From Escarpia spicata (lineage: Eukaryota; Annelida; Polychaeta; Sabellida; Siboglinidae), in NCBI GenBank assembly GCA_963995525.1, contig OZ023213.1, positions 48,785,925-48,849,924 on the forward strand: DNA of 64,000 nt, given 5' to 3'. Within the stretch, counting starts at the first letter, position 1, and each line of letters starts with the position of its first letter. The translations under genes were made by a program, and so were the position numbers. The notes under the pieces were generated by a model. It was given only the letters and a program-made list of their open reading frames with translations, made no database searches and was not told the DNA's origin. Below, in pieces: positions 1-13,203 of this stretch.

Positions 1-564
1 AGTCTGGCCGACTGCCGTCCGGCAGCTGCGTTGGCAGCAGCTTTCACTGTAAGACAAAACATGTATAACAGTACTTCTGTGACGTTGCCGCGGGTATATT
101 TATAATATATTGGTATACCTATGAATCTACATGAAACGTTTACATGTTTACAGACGGTTGATATTTGTTTGGATTGTGATATGAGTCAATATTTATATTT
201 CTACAAATTACGTTTTCAAAGTAAATATTTTATTATATCTATAAACATAACAAAAAATATATCACGATGCTCTCTCGCCCGGAAGGCCTGCAAGTTCCGG
301 TTCTTCCGTGCTCTATAAGCTGCCAGCTTCTCGGGGAGCATCAAGGCAGCATGCTTCCGGTTCTCCTTGAGTAAAGTAAAACGGTATTGTAAGAAAAAGA
401 AAAAAAAAATTCTATAGTTAGACATGTTAGGCTAAAACCAAGAATTACCACGAGTTCTGAATGTTATGATCAATCATTTCTGATAGATAGGCCAGAACAG
501 ATGAATATTAATTACATAATGTTATCTAACAATAAACAACTGAATGGCTGAAGCAATCACTTAC
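1..564. other. AT-rich non-coding sequence
   Basis: I see no gene here. Short open frames lack coding character or splice context. The stretch is probably intron of the host gene whose exon follows on the minus strand. Confidence 0.4.
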
Positions 565-692
565 ACGTGCTTTCTCCGCCTCCGAGGCCCGCCACGTGAT
601 GTCGTTTCTCTTCATATGCCGATACTTCAGGGACCGCAGCTTGTCAGCCTCCTTCTGGGCTACTGTCTTGACCCGCTTGCCCATCCCCAGGT
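565..692 (-). CDS. Internal exon of an unrecognised host gene
   Basis: Read on the minus strand, a T-rich tract ending in TTTTTCAG precedes a 128-bp block that is open in one frame for 42 codons. The block ends exactly at a consensus donor (GTAAGT, 564-559). It is clearly more GC-rich than its surroundings. The peptide is charged and probably helical, rich in Lys, Arg and Glu, and includes KRVKTVAQKEADKLRSLKY. The other two frames contain stops. I do not recognise the protein. The reading phase does not fit direct splicing from the candidate exon at 1343-1456, so an exon may be missing or one of the two calls is wrong. Confidence 0.5.
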
Positions 693-727
693 CTGAAAAA
701 TAAGTTTTAACATGTGTATTCAGTACA

Positions 728-1131
728 TACCTAAAATGGTGAAACCGTACGTCACCCGAAACAGTACGTCGAACATGTGTTTAAAACACTTTATATTGCA
801 TATATACAGTTGAAATGAAGTTTGGCAGCACCTATGACGTATAAAGATTGGCTTTTGCCACAAAAATACTATACTTAGACGAATACAAGTGCATTACACA
901 TTGTAATGTGAATGCTTATCATCAAAATAAATGTCGTCCGTTTTTGTGCATCACTTTCCAGTCTGAACAAGTGAATGCGGTTGTAATTTTATTCTATCAA
1001 CAATATATGTGCTTAGTTTACCCATTATGTCAATAAAAAGCATTATTAGAATTATGATATTGTTTCAATAAGGATATAGTCCTTACACTTCTAAAACGGT
1101 GAAACCGTACGTCTCCCGAAACCGTACGTCT
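728..1131. repeat. Two copies of a GTGAAACCGTACGTC motif
   Basis: A block of about 40 bp containing GGTGAAACCGTACGTC, then CCCGAAAC, then a second GTACGTC lies at about 733-768. It recurs with few changes at about 1096-1131. Shorter CGTACGG pieces occur near 1470 and 1632. CGTACG is self-complementary, so each unit is partly palindromic. This is probably a short mobile or satellite-derived repeat. Confidence 0.45.
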
Positions 1132-1342
1132 CATTTCTTTACACTTTTCTGTTCCCGCGCAAACACTGTAAATCACCGATTATCACCCCGCGCGACGATG
1201 CAGGCACACTATATATTGAGAACCATTACCAAATGACCCATTAACGGACATAAATAACCTTTGTGCATGGTTCCATCTTTACTATAGTAGCCCGTGACTT
1301 CAGTGAATATTACAAAATATGTAGTATCATAAAAATACTTAC

Positions 1343-1456
1343 TTTATAGCAGAATCAGGAACGTTGTGAAGTACCGCTGTTTCCTGTTTTCGCTTGGCGT
1401 CATCTGTTTCCCGAAAATAGCGATAGATGAGGTGACTGGGCCGATGAACCAACTGG
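1343..1456 (-). CDS. Candidate internal exon of a host gene
   Basis: Minus-strand block of 114 bp. It ends at a perfect donor (GTAAGT, 1342-1337) and begins after a weak acceptor (CTCTAACAG). One frame is open throughout and continues open upstream of the acceptor. The peptide is polar and Arg/Lys-rich, with SHLIYRYFRETDDAKRKQE. The product is not recognised. It shares strand with the exon at 565-692 and may belong to the same gene, but the phases do not join directly. Confidence 0.35.
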
Positions 1457-1459
1457 CTG

Positions 1460-2285
1460 TTAGAGCCGACGTACGGTTGCAAAGACCCATAAAAGCAAAA
1501 TAAATTGAAGGGAAATGTATCTACAAATCACAATTTTGTCGTATAGTTACCTTGTTATATGTTATTTATGACCAATTAATATTACTTACTAATCTACAAA
1601 TCTCTGCTTACAATGCGTATTCAAACTTGCGATGTACGGTTTCATCAAAAACTTCCTCAAATCGGTTTCGTCGCTCAACACAATTTATTAGCCAACACTT
1701 TTGGTTTAAAACAGCACAGGACCTATGTATCCAGCTGTGGCATCAAGTTGAGTGTGAAATCTGTGCTATTTAATGAACTGTTGTACTGCATTTTCCTATA
1801 TGAATGACTGCAGACGGACGGTTTCAGAAAATTTCCTCAAAATAAAAATAATCAGGAAAAATCAGAGTTTTGACCTGAAGTTTAAATTTGTTGACCAATA
1901 ATGCCTGAGACATCGACCTTCATTGCCAAACATTAACTGTATACCTTGCATATGTTGTTCGAATAATACAATGCGTTTTAAAGTACTGATGACATATATT
2001 TAACAAAAATAGAGCAAAATTTACTTATTTATTGGGGACAGTACTCAGAGATTCCATGGTACATATACAAAAGTAGGGTTCCCCAGAAAGCCCTAGCGAA
2101 GATGCATGCGCACAACATCATTCCAGCCTTCCAACTACTATATTAAATGACTTGTAGACCTGGAACCTGTCTGTCAACGTTTCGTGGGAATCGACCATTT
2201 ATATCGATGCTCTGCATAAACTGTCGCAGTTTAGAGGCACATTGGGAATCTATGCAAGAATTATTTTTTAATTTAATTTAAAATG
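1460..2285. other. Non-coding sequence
   Basis: Nothing beyond short chance open frames is visible. The interval is AT-rich and probably intron or intergenic. Confidence 0.35.
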
Positions 2286-2289
2286 GCCT

Positions 2290-3130
2290 CAAACTTGATA
2301 TAATTGGTTCAACAGATTAAAATTCGTGACTCAGAACAATATAACATAAGTGGATATCACAATTTACGTCTTAGTACAAGACTACAGAATGATGATGGTC
2401 ACGATGGAGTTGGAATATACATTAACGAAAGCTTCAGTTACTTTAAACTTGAAGATCTTTCCATATTTATTCCTCATGTATTTGAGTTTATATTTTTTGA
2501 AGTTTAAGGTAGTCATAACAAATCTATTATAGTAGGTGCAATTTATCGACATAACACTCCTCCCCATGCAGATATTGATATATTTATAATCAAAATTATA
2601 GAAATCCAGGAGAACATTTTAAATGAAAATAAAACCGCATATTTAATGGGCGATTACATAATTAATTTGCTAAACTTTGTCACCCATAAAAAACCAGCGA
2701 CTTCACAAATAATGTAATATCCCAAGGATTTATTACGCACATAACCAAACCAACAATAATAACATCATATTCCGCAACACTTAGTGACCACTTACGTTCA
2801 AATCTATTTATGATTCGGGGATTATTATAACTGATTTAGTTGATCACTGTGGAATATTTAATATAATATATGGTACACCTCGAACACAAAGATCACTATA
2901 TAAGCAGGTCCGATAGTTGACCCCAAATATTTTATTATTTAGAAATCTATAGGCAAAGGTTGATTACTCAATTGTATTATCCGTTGCCAATGCGAATGAA
3001 GCTTCCGGTAATTTGATGATAGTATGCAAATCACTTTTCGAAATATCTTGTATAATTAAAATATATTAAAGTTAAGAAAAAATGAATGAATTAAACGTGA
3101 ACCTTGGATGACATCAGGCATATCGACTTC
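2290..3130 (+). mobile_element. LINE fragment, endonuclease domain
   Basis: Broken reading frames encode pieces of an apurinic-like (EEP) endonuclease of a non-LTR retrotransposon. A GVGIYI segment of the GG(G/V)A(I/M)Y type is followed by an AIYRHN segment and then by a YLMGDY segment carrying the conserved GD. Stops and frame changes interrupt it. It resembles the endonuclease of the better preserved LINE at 8640-11745. The reverse transcriptase part probably resumes at 4985, beyond an interrupting repeat. Confidence 0.6.
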
Positions 3131-3479
3131 ATCGTTAAATAAAGCAAAGTTTCCTTTTCTTCGCCGCTGAAGATAATACAGGCGGACGAAACCTTTGTTT
3201 GCCCGCCATTACCCGCAGTGACAACATACTCGCTACTAAGCGTTCACGTGATCACGTATCACGTGATACCAAGTTCCATCTCGTTAAACATCGACAAACA
3301 AATTAGAAGCAACGCCTTCTGATATGGCGCTCTGACTGGTAAATAACTAATACAACCACGTATCGTAAAAAATTTACCAACAAAAATGGTTAATTAAAAC
3401 ATATTTGTGTTGTAACCCGCTGTCAGTACGTTATAGTAGATACCATTTATACTGACTGTATAACAGTATTTTAAAATAA

Positions 3480-4700
3480 ATACGAAAAGACTATGTTCCT
3501 TTAATGTCTTACTTGAAAGCAGTGCTAACGATATTTTTGTTTGGTATACCCATACCCTATGGTGATAATATAACCTAACTCAAATAGTGAATTTGCGACA
3601 TAGTCCATTTGGTTGTATTTCTACGCCAACCGTACGTTACATCAAACAACCTACTTTGACCTCTAAACTTCTCAAAACCAGTCATGCAGTTTCTGCTCTC
3701 CAGCCTGGTGAAAATGTGCTTCCGTCGAAGCAACAAAACAATTCATTTAAAACATGCGGCTCTTGTCCAACAACAACATCACAGGCCTACCTTAGATGCG
3801 TCTTATAACGAGCAGCAGCGCTCACACAACACCGCAAACACAGTTCTACACAGTTGTTCTGGAGCCGTGTCCATGAGCGAGAACAATAGAAGAATTACCT
3901 TCCAATACGCAACACTGGTCGCGTTTTCAGATGGCGGCTTCGAAAATCAGGCGGCAAACTTTATCACATGTTGCAGAGTTCTCACTCAAAAGGCTAGATG
4001 ATATTTTGAGTTCAGCTAAATAGCACTGGAGTAAATCGGTCACAGGTTCCTCGCTCTCGCTTTCCTAACAGGCACGCTGCCCACGTTACTACCCAGGCTG
4101 CGTGACTTAACTTTGGGATTCACGCATTTGAGTAATATTGATTAATATTAATAGTTGTGTTGATGGTTGCGCAAACAAATATTACATTCAGACACCCATT
4201 TCGGTAATGAAACGTTCATGTATGAATAACAATAAATAACCGACATGACATTTAGTGCCCTTCCGTGTGTAAAATGTGTTTGTTGAATTCCTTGTTCGAT
4301 TCATATCTGTGGATAGGTCGCGTTATTGTAACACGATTGCAGTAAGTGCAGTGCTTTGAATGTGCCATGTTTCAACAAATAAAATCGATACGTTGGAAAT
4401 GCGGATGTCGTGGTTCACACAAAATAATAATAATAATCATTATAATAATTGTGATTATGATGATGGTGATGATGATGACAATGGTGATGATGATAATAGC
4501 AATAATAATAATAAATATACATATACCAGCCCTTGTAATTGTGTATTAAAAATAGGATTGAAGACGCAGAAGGTTGTGCTATTACATGTTGATTTGCTAC
4601 ATTTGTATCATTGTGATTTGCACATTTTACAAATGGTTTACGTAAATGCCAAAGTATCTGTATAATGATAATTTACTGCTATCTATTATTTCGATTTGAA
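3480..4700. repeat. Dispersed repeat, copy A
   Basis: Segments of this interval recur around the LINE stack near 58-62 kb. The start (a run beginning TGAAAGCAGTG at about 3514) matches about 58480. The blocks from about 3829 to 4040 and from 4063 to 4140 match 61360-61560 and 61646-61710. The shared blocks include GCGGCAAACTTT and ACAGGCACGCTGCCCACG. Copy A lies between two halves of a degraded LINE. No coding capacity is apparent. Family unknown; probably an old transposon. Confidence 0.6.
4425..4515. repeat. AAT/ATG triplet microsatellite
   Basis: Imperfect tandem triplets run from AAT through TAT and GAT/GGT and back to AAT. This creates spurious low-complexity open frames rich in Ile, Met, Asn or Asp. 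Confidence 0.85.
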
Positions 4701-4984
4701 ATGTAAAGTATTTGTTGAAGTCACCTTGTTTTCATTAGATGCTAAACATGACGCAAGCTAAACAAATAATACATTTGTATTTTATTTGAATTTCTGTTGA
4801 ATAGAGGAAGGTCTCTATAGGAAATGGTAGAAACATTATAGGTGACTAATGCGATTTTTCTTTTTTCTTTCCAATTGAAGCATTCAATCAGAAACAGACA
4901 GATACAAAATCGGTCAAGTAAGATGACATAATATGTTAATAGTATTGCTAAATAAAGCAAAGTTATTCCGAAAGAAAGATTAAA

Positions 4985-6500
4985 CAGACCCAATCCAGAA
5001 ATTATCAATAAATATACAGAATATTATAGAGTCTTTAATAAGATTAAAGGAGCAGCAAAAGATACGTTTTACACAGACATGCTGGAGGAACGTAAGCACA
5101 ATATCAATTAAATATGGGTTGTGTTACAACACGCAATACATATACAAAAATAATTCTCCAAACTACCTGAAACCGTCAAAACAAACAGACAAGAAAATTA
5201 TAATTTAAACACAATTTCAGAAGCATTTTTAATATTTTTGTAGGAGTAGGTAAATCAATAAGCGACTCAGTAGCTCTTCCTGTTAAGCAATTTGGCACAC
5301 ACCTCCGAGGAAATTATCCGGTAATGTTTTTCATGCAAACCACACAGACAACTGAAATTGAAACAATTATGCAAAACCTTAAAACTAAATGCACCGAAGG
5401 ATTCGACGGCATATCCACTAAACAACTGCAAGCGACCATACATGAAATAGCCACCCCGCTTGAGCATATATTAAATCATTCATTTGTTGCGGGCACTGTT
5501 CCTGAAAACTTCAAAACCGCAAAAGTAATTCTTTTTTTAAATCGGGTAACAACAACATGTTTAATAAGTATACACATATGAGCATTCTACCTGCGATTGA
5601 TAAAATAATGGAAAAAAGTATGCAATAGATTAATCATGTTTTGAGAAAAAATACAACATTCTATATAAACACCAGTATGGATTTCATGCAAAACATTATA
5701 CTATTCACTCAATACTGTATATGCTCAAGGATATTGCAGATACAAACGATAAAAAACAAAATGCCCTACATTGGCTGTGTTTCTGGACCTTTCAAAGGCA
5801 TTTGATACAATTAACCATGATATTTTACTGTACAAATTTTTATGGAATTCGGAGAATAAGTAATAAATGGTTTGCCAGTTATTTATCAAATCAAAAACAA
5901 TATACTGAGATACACAAATGTCAATCGTCGCATAAAACATTATAAGTGGAGTACCCCCAAGGTTCCATACTTGGACCAGTCTTATTCCTAATTTATTTCA
6001 ATGATATAACTAACGCTACGTCTTTGAATTTATTGTCCTTTGCGAATAAAACAACTGTATATATGTAATATTAAAAAGACACACTTTTGCCTATTTAGTA
6101 CACTAAATAGCAAATACCGGGTAAATAATTGTATTAAAATAAACAGGGATGTTATTAATCATGTTCTTAAACATAACAAGGAAGAAACAGTGAAGTTCTT
6201 AGGAATACATATTGATGAACTCTTAACATGGAATAAACAAATCAATTTAATCAATTCTAAAATATCTAGAGCAATTTTTGCAATTAATATAATGAAAAAA
6301 AAATCTGCCACATAATGGTTTAAAAACACTCTATTTTACCTTATTCAAAGTATTTAAACTTACAGTGTACAATTATGGGGAAATGGAAATACTGTTAGGA
6401 AGTTATAAATTTTACAAAAACGCGCTATAAGAATAATTAATAAAAAAATATATAGAACTCACACCGATCCTATTTTTAGTCTGAAAATACCAAGGTTTTT
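4985..6500 (+). mobile_element. LINE fragment, reverse transcriptase domain
   Basis: Degenerate reverse transcriptase of a non-LTR element. Visible pieces are a finger segment with GFDGIS, a thumb-side FLGIHIDELLTW, and a region equivalent to the GVPQGS motif near 5945 whose frame is broken. It is AT-rich and riddled with stops. It is probably the continuation of the endonuclease fragment at 2290-3130, split by the repeat at 3480-4700. It is dead. Confidence 0.6.
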
Positions 6501-6544
6501 TTCAGAATTTACACGTTTTATGTTTATTTTCCTGACCGGGCAGT

Positions 6545-7384
6545 GTTTGTCATATTTTAAAAATAAATGCACTAAGAAATGTATCATAAGCCGTATTAAC
6601 ATTGGTTGTGCTAGTAACATTCTCCCACTTTTCACTACTTAAATCGTCTACAAAAGAATTGACGTTATCAGTTGTATGACTTCTGACATATTTGTGTGTT
6701 TCTTGATTCATCTTAATCACTCCATATTCGCATAAAGTAAATACTGGAAAATGGTCAGTTAAGTCACTCATCACAATACCATTTGTGGTTCGCTTATTTA
6801 TGACACTTGTCAACAATAAGAGTTGCTGTATATCTAGTTCTCCTCGTTGGTTTATCGATAAGACGATACAGGCCTAGACTATATATAGTATCAATACAGT
6901 GCCTAAGTGGCTATCTTGTTTTAGAATGTCAACATTGAAGACCCCCCATAAAAACAATGTCTAATTAGTTGGGTTATTTCCAAAGATGTATTCAACATTT
7001 TCACAAACGGTGTCAATGTTAGATCCTGGTTTACGATATATGCAACTTACTGTTGCATTCTTTTTGTTTTCTATTAATAATTCTACTGTTACGCATTCAA
7101 GGAATTATTTATTGATAAGGATTTACTTAAGATTTTAATACAGTTAATGTCTTTACGGACATACATGGCCACTCCACCACCTCTTGCATATTCTCTACAT
7201 TTCTTGAAGGAATTGTATCTAGGTAGATTATAGTGTTGCAGTGTTTTTGGATCAATCCAAGTTTCCGAGATAGCAGTTACACCAAACTCTACATGAAGAG
7301 TGTGAATATAATTTCCAATTTCCTTAAAGTTTGTATTTAAGCTTCTATTTAAGTCTTTAGCATTGGCAGAATATATATTATACA

Positions 7385-7432
<48 letters not shown>

Positions 7433-7440
7433 CTCCTAAC
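6545..7440 (-). mobile_element. LINE fragment, endonuclease (minus strand)
   Basis: Two minus-strand open pieces encode the start (AISETWID, then GGGVAMYVRKD) and the end (SDLTDHFPVF, the SDH-type motif) of an EEP endonuclease of a non-LTR element. The piece between them is broken by stops. It is related to the LINE at 8640-11745 but in the opposite orientation. No reverse transcriptase follows on this strand, so it is a fragment. Confidence 0.6.
7388..7430. repeat. (TA)n microsatellite
   Basis: About 20 TA dinucleotides in tandem. Confidence 0.95.
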
Positions 7441-7444
7441 AAGT

Positions 7445-7722
7445 TATGGAAACTGGCGAAGGGGAATAATCTTGATCATTTTGGAAGAACAAAGTCAACA
7501 AGGAAGTCTGTAGCAAAACTGCGGCATCACACTTGATTCCGTATCCGGCAAGCTCTTCGCCCGGTGGTCCGACTCCTTCGCCCATGACCTGACCAATGCT
7601 GGCATCGACATTACCACCGCCACCCAGAAGTGTCAAGACCGTTCCAGTTGGAATATATTCATAAAAGATCTACCCACGCTCGAGCCCGAGTATGGCACCT
7701 GATTGATTGATTGATTGATTGC
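7445..7722 (+). mobile_element. LINE 3' end with (GATT)n tail
   Basis: A GC-richer 250-bp block encodes a peptide with DRSSWNIFIKDL, similar in style to the C terminus of RTE/Nimb-type reverse transcriptase ORFs. A short (GATT)n run follows, as expected for a target-primed insertion tail. No other part of the element is present here. Confidence 0.4.
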
Positions 7723-8756
7723 CCATTCCACTGGAAGCAGTCTTCACATGCTAGCGGTAGATAAATCCCTATCCACCGAGGTCAGTAAGCAAGTTTTCGT
7801 ATGCAACAATTGCCCCATCGCGCAATTCAGCTGGCTTCTTTCGAGGTATTTTTCCCCTTTAACCACAACAAAATTTATGTTTGTGGAGTAACATTTTGGA
7901 ATACCCTACACAAAAGTATCACCAGCAGTAGAAGCATAAAGGCTTAACAAATATAAGTCCCATCTTCTATCTATGTACTAGATCTGAGAAAAACATCCAA
8001 ATAATTATAATAAGACATTCATAGTCTATGCACTGTATATAGCATTATTTGTGAAATTGAAATGTGTTGTGACATGTTGTATTAGTACAATAAATAACTA
8101 TACTGGTTGGAGGTGAATCATTCGTAAATGATACAAACGTTGCTATTGTTGCAGATTTTAAAACAGATTGTACAATACGTATTTCACTATACTTCCACAC
8201 CGTAAAATAAATGTGGCAAAACAGAATGAAATGTAACATATACATACTATGGCGGTCAAGTAGTTAGCTTAATCTGTTCATGATACTAACACTTTTTGAG
8301 AGTTTAGATTTTACTCGACATAAGTTTTGTTTATATTCTGTATACATGACATGTACGACCAGAAAGAATAATTGGCTTTAGCTCATATTCACACACAATT
8401 TGGAATTGCAACTGCAATTTATATCGATCGTTGCATACTGTATTGTCAAAATGTTTATGTAATTGGCTGAACAGACGATGTTCGTGTCATCAACCATTAA
8501 GACACATTTGGAACATTTGATATATCATTGGTATACAGGAAAACAGTTTCGGACCATGTAAAGAATCCTGGACCCGTATTCTCGAAGAAAAAGATGACGT
8601 TCGTAAGAAGTTGCGCAAATATGGCGGATTATTTCCTTATTTAAAGAAAACAATTGGGACGGAAGTGAAGTAAACTGTAACGATGTCGTATTTTCGGGTT
8701 ACAAACTGTACTGTAATTCCAGAAAAAACAAACACGGTGGCGGCGTTGCCATATAT

Positions 8757-9356
8757 GTGTGTGAATCTGTACTTAACAATTGCCAGTCTTCTGATATTTG
8801 TCTAAGGAATATATCGTATGCTGTTGATGACTGTTTTGGAAGCATCTTTATTAAGATACAAATTAGTAAACACGAAAAAATCAATGTCGGTTGTATGTAT
8901 AGAGCACCGAATACCAGCATCAGCAAATTTAATGACAATCTCTCATTCATACTGGGAAATCTCACCAGCAAAATCGTGTATATATGTGGTGATTACAATA
9001 TAGACCTATTGCACTGCGAAGAGCAAGCTGAATCAAAATATTTCATTGATCAAATGTTCAGCTCTGGATTATATCCCTTGATCACCAGGCCCACACGAGT
9101 AACAAGCACGACTGCTAGTATAATAGATAACATTTTCTGTTCTGAACTATGTAGAAACAAAATGTGCGGCATTGTTTTAAGCGATGCTACAGACCATATG
9201 CCAATTTTCGTCCTGTGTGACAACAGCAGTTATGCGGTTATTAACGATGATCCAACATATAAATATAACAGAACGTTAGATGAGGACTCATTAAACATAT
9301 TTAAGCACGATTTAAATTATGCAAACTGGGACACTAATGAACGAGTCAAACCCTGA
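8757..9356 (+). pseudogene. LINE endonuclease (EEP) domain
   Basis: A 199-codon open segment with the marks of an APE-type endonuclease: a CMYRAPN segment, YICGDYNIDLLH carrying the catalytic GD-N, a terminal SDATDHMPIF matching the SD-H motif, and upstream GGGVAIYV in the same frame. The role is nicking of target DNA for target-primed reverse transcription. The frame stops at 9356, before the linker to the reverse transcriptase. Confidence 0.75.
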
Positions 9357-9705
9357 TTTAGCATTCTCGCGCTTTATGCAAATACTAAATAATACTTATA
9401 ACGATGCCTGTCCTGTAAAAACTACAACGTATTCAGGAGAGACAAAAAAGAATGATAAACCTTGGTTATCAAGAGGGCTAAAAAAAACGCTTGCATAAAG
9501 AAGAATAACATGTACTTAGCGTTTCTAAAAAATAGGACAGAATTGACAGAAATCCGCTACAAAAATTACAAAAATAAGTTAACAAAATTATTACGTCTAG
9601 AAAAGAAAAAATAGGACAGAAAAAGACGATTGTAAGACTAATATAAGGGCAACTTGGAAAACTCTTAGCAGCATAATAGGTAAAAGAAAATCTGATACCA
9701 CATAT

Positions 9706-11418
9706 TTGAACAAGTTTCATGTTGGCGATAACATAGTAGTATTAGAAAATAAAGAAATAGCTAATAATTTTAACAATTTCTTCGTCGACATAGGTACTAA
9801 ATTATCCAACCTCATAGAACCCTGCCCGGGAACAAAGCCAACCGACTTTGTAAAAGGTACTGTATCACAATCAATATATATGTCCCCCGTTACTGAGCAA
9901 GAAGTACTCGAAATTGTGTCTGGGTGCAAAAGTAAAACTTCATACGGACCTGATGAAATCAGCATGAAAACAGTTAAGCATGTAATAAAGCAAATTGTAC
10001 AACCGCTAATCCACATTTTTAACAGATCTTTGATCAGCGGATCATTTCCAAATGAAATGAAATTAGCAAAAGTCATTCCTACATTTAAGTCAGGAGATCG
10101 TTGTCAGTTTTCTAATTATAGACCTATATCTCTCTTATCCCAATTTTCAAAAATACTTTAAAAAATATTCAACAAAAGGCTAAGGTCTTTCATTGAAACA
10201 CAACACATATTGACAGATGGGCAGTATGGCTTCAGAAGTAATCACTCAACTTCACTAGCTTTAACAGAATTTGTCGAAAAAATTACGTCCGCAATGGATA
10301 AATGCCAACGCACGATTGGGGTCTTTATCGACCTAAAAAAAGCCTTTGACACTGTTGACCACAACATACTGCTAAGTAAATTGCAATGCTACGGAATCAG
10401 GGGTCTGGCTCTGGCCTGGATAAAAAGCTACTTAACCAACCGTAGACAATATGTATGCTATAACAACAGTAACTCAGAACAAAAGGAAATCAAGTGTGGA
10501 GTCCCGCAAGGTTCAATCCTTGGCCCGTTATTATTTATTCTGTACATAAATGACATGTGTGAAGTCTCAAAATTGCTTGACATTATTTTGTTTGCTGATG
10601 ATACAAACATTTTTTATTCCGCTAGTAACACAGATGAAGTAAGCACTGTTATTAACAACGAACTAAAAAAACTAGACCTGTGGTTTCGAGCGAACAAATT
10701 ATCACTTAATGTGAACAAAACACATTTTATAATGTTCAACAATAAAAAGCAACCTAGAACAGGTGTGAATATAGTTTTGAATGGGAAAAACATTGAGCAG
10801 GTATCATATACTAAATTCCTTGGAGTAACCACTGACGAAAACGTAACATGGAGAGAACACATAAAAATGGTTGAATCAAAAGTATCAAAAAACATAGCAG
10901 TTTTGTATAAAACTAGGCATGTTCTTGATTGTCAAGCGTTACACACATTATATAATTCACTTGTTGAACCACACATGTCATATTGCTGTGAGATCTGGGG
11001 AAATACTTATCAATCTAGACTCAGAAAACTATTTATGTTACAGAAAAAAGCTATACGGATTATTTATAATCTTAATTATCATGATCATACATCTGTATTT
11101 TTCCATGTCTCAAACATGCTTAAATTTCATGATTTAGTTAAATACAAGACTATGATCATACTTTATAAAGCAAACAACCATTCTTTAAATGGTCGTGTTC
11201 AAGCATTATTTGAACCAACCGCAGCTATACACATACATGATACAAGACAAAGCAAACTGTTCTATGTTAAAAAGACAAACACCACCATCCGACTGCTGTC
11301 AATCATCGTCAAGGGTATAAAAACGTGGAACAATTTACCAAATAAATTGACTCAGCTTCCAAGTTTAACACAATTAAAAAAAGCAATCAAGTTGTCATTA
11401 CTTTCTACATATTTGTGA
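9706..11418 (+). pseudogene. LINE reverse transcriptase
   Basis: One frame runs from 9706 to 11418 with a single TAA near 10159. It carries the finger motif (SYGPDEIS), the motif around FIDLKKAFDTVDH with the first catalytic Asp, GVPQGSILGPLLF, and the catalytic FADD (in IILFADDTNIFY). The C-terminal region has the LEPHMSYCCEIWGN and LQKKAIRIIY segments typical of L2/CR1/Jockey-group LINEs. Catalytic residues are intact. The single stop and the break from the endonuclease make it a pseudogene. Confidence 0.8.
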
Positions 11419-11613
11419 ATTGTTAATTGAAGGTGAGGTTTTGTTAAACCCATGTAATAGTAACACAAGCACTATAGTAAACAGTCTATAAAATTATATG
11501 AGTTGTGAATATTATTTTGTGATTTATTTATAATTCCTGTTGTATTTATTCAGTTTTCATAGTTCGAGTAGGGCATAGCAACACATAAGTCTATGACTTC
11601 AGCTATGTCCTTT

Positions 11614-11616
<3 letters not shown>

Positions 11617-11654
<38 letters not shown>
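11617..11654. repeat. (CAG)n microsatellite
   Basis: About 12 tandem CAG units in the 3' untranslated tail of the LINE. Confidence 0.95.
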
Positions 11655-11656
<2 letters not shown>

Positions 11657-11745
11657 CATACTGTGCATGTATTATGTTGTTGTTGTTGTTGTTGAATAAA
11701 CGTTCATTCATTGTTGAATAAACGTTCATTCATTCATTCATTTCT

Positions 11746-13190
11746 TAGCTGCGAAATTTCGCAAGTTGGTATTTTCGAAACGCTTATGAATTTTCGGCAC
11801 AAAAAAATTCGCAACTTGCATACGAAAATCTCGCGAGGGTTTGCTTGCGTTGCAATCGATACGGCCACTGATATTTTGCTATGTACATCGGTCTAACGCT
11901 GCTCACGTGTTCCTGGCGGTGAATGAAAAAGAATAACGTCAATAAATGTTCAAGGGAACCTGGAGACTAATCAATATAGCTACTATGTAAAACATAATGT
12001 AGCATTGTCATTGAGATATGTTTATGTATATGTAATGATGGGCTTAACGCCAGCAAAGCATTTGAACGGAAATGACAGAAAAAAACGCAAGCAAGGTGAA
12101 GGATGCCAGCTGCCAAGCCAGTCAATGTTTACATTACAGAATTACGAAATTGATGCTTCGTCTACGTATCCTGACTGCACTGTTAAAAATCATAAAGATC
12201 AATGCATCAATGCACTATTGCTACAGAACAACTACAATGACATTTTCTGTATTTACAGCTCACATCCAACATCATCTACCAAATAACCATGATACCACAT
12301 CCCCAAAGACTGAAAACCAGTGCGTATGAAAGGTAAGTCACAATTTGTGGTTATGGTATGATGAAATATACACAGTGTACTCTATCAGTGGTGTTGTTGT
12401 CTGATACAGCGTAGCTTTTACATGTTATAATATATATTTTATAATACTGAGTAATGTATAGTTTGCTCGGGTATTGTATGGACACTAAAAAGTACAACTA
12501 CGTATAAGATGTCTACATTTATTATATAAGTTTTAGTTACCGCCATTAGCACAGTAAACTACGGTGTGTCTAATACGGTTGCGTTTAAAAGTGAATCATA
12601 ACATATTTATGACGCGCTACACATGTGTTTTCAGAAAGAAAATTGATAAACTGGAATGACTGCTGCATATTGAAATAAAAAGATGCAAAAAAGATACAAC
12701 TGGACATGGTGCAGCACGAACCTGTACATTCGGTGCCCAAAATCACCGCATTGCCTGTACATTTATATTACCTGTACATATACGTGTACAGGCAATATTT
12801 TAACCTTCCACACACATTTCTGTGGTGCAGATACTGACGTTTTTGTTAGTCACATACATTAAGTGCGTGTTATTTTGGGGAATTCTGCAGTTTATTATGT
12901 GTTGTAGCGTGCAATTTTATATTTACACGAACTGGAAATTTGTGAGCGTATACTTTTTGTGTCGAACATTGCCTGTACATATACATTTATCATATATGGT
13001 GTTATGCTAGCTTTAATCGAGTGTATATTTGAGATTAGATCGCATGGTTTGCAAACTACTACTATCAATGAAACGCTGCGCGAATAAAACAGAATATTAC
13101 GTATTTTGTGTTTTGGTTAAAAATCGCGTCCAGAGTGTCATTCGTGTATATTTCATACGCGAATTGTGCGCATGCGTCAGAATCTAGGTC
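11746..13190. other. Non-coding sequence with TGTACA palindromes
   Basis: No gene is recognised. At 12718-12800 and again near 12970 there are repeated GCCTGTACAT/TGTACAGGC elements in both orientations, related to those at 23030-23280. A 93-codon open frame at 12005-12286 has no recognisable domain and I do not call it. Confidence 0.4.
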
Positions 13191-13203
13191 ACGCGTCAGG
13201 AAA

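Larger units (their letters stand above)
8640..11745 (+). mobile_element. L2/CR1-like non-LTR retrotransposon, nearly full length
   Basis: Endonuclease followed by reverse transcriptase and a C-terminal region, ending in a simple-sequence tail: (CAG)n at 11617-11654, then (TTG)n, then a duplicated AATAAACGTTCATTCATT ending in (ATTC)n near 11745. The 5' end is not defined and is probably truncated. The frame breaks between endonuclease and reverse transcriptase (9356-9706), and a TAA interrupts the reverse transcriptase at about 10159. The element is therefore inactive, but it is the best preserved LINE in the window. Confidence 0.8.

Noticed and set aside
12005..12286. A 93-codon open frame as a gene
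   Set aside because: No domain, no splice or promoter context, and an overlapping frame of equal length is also open.
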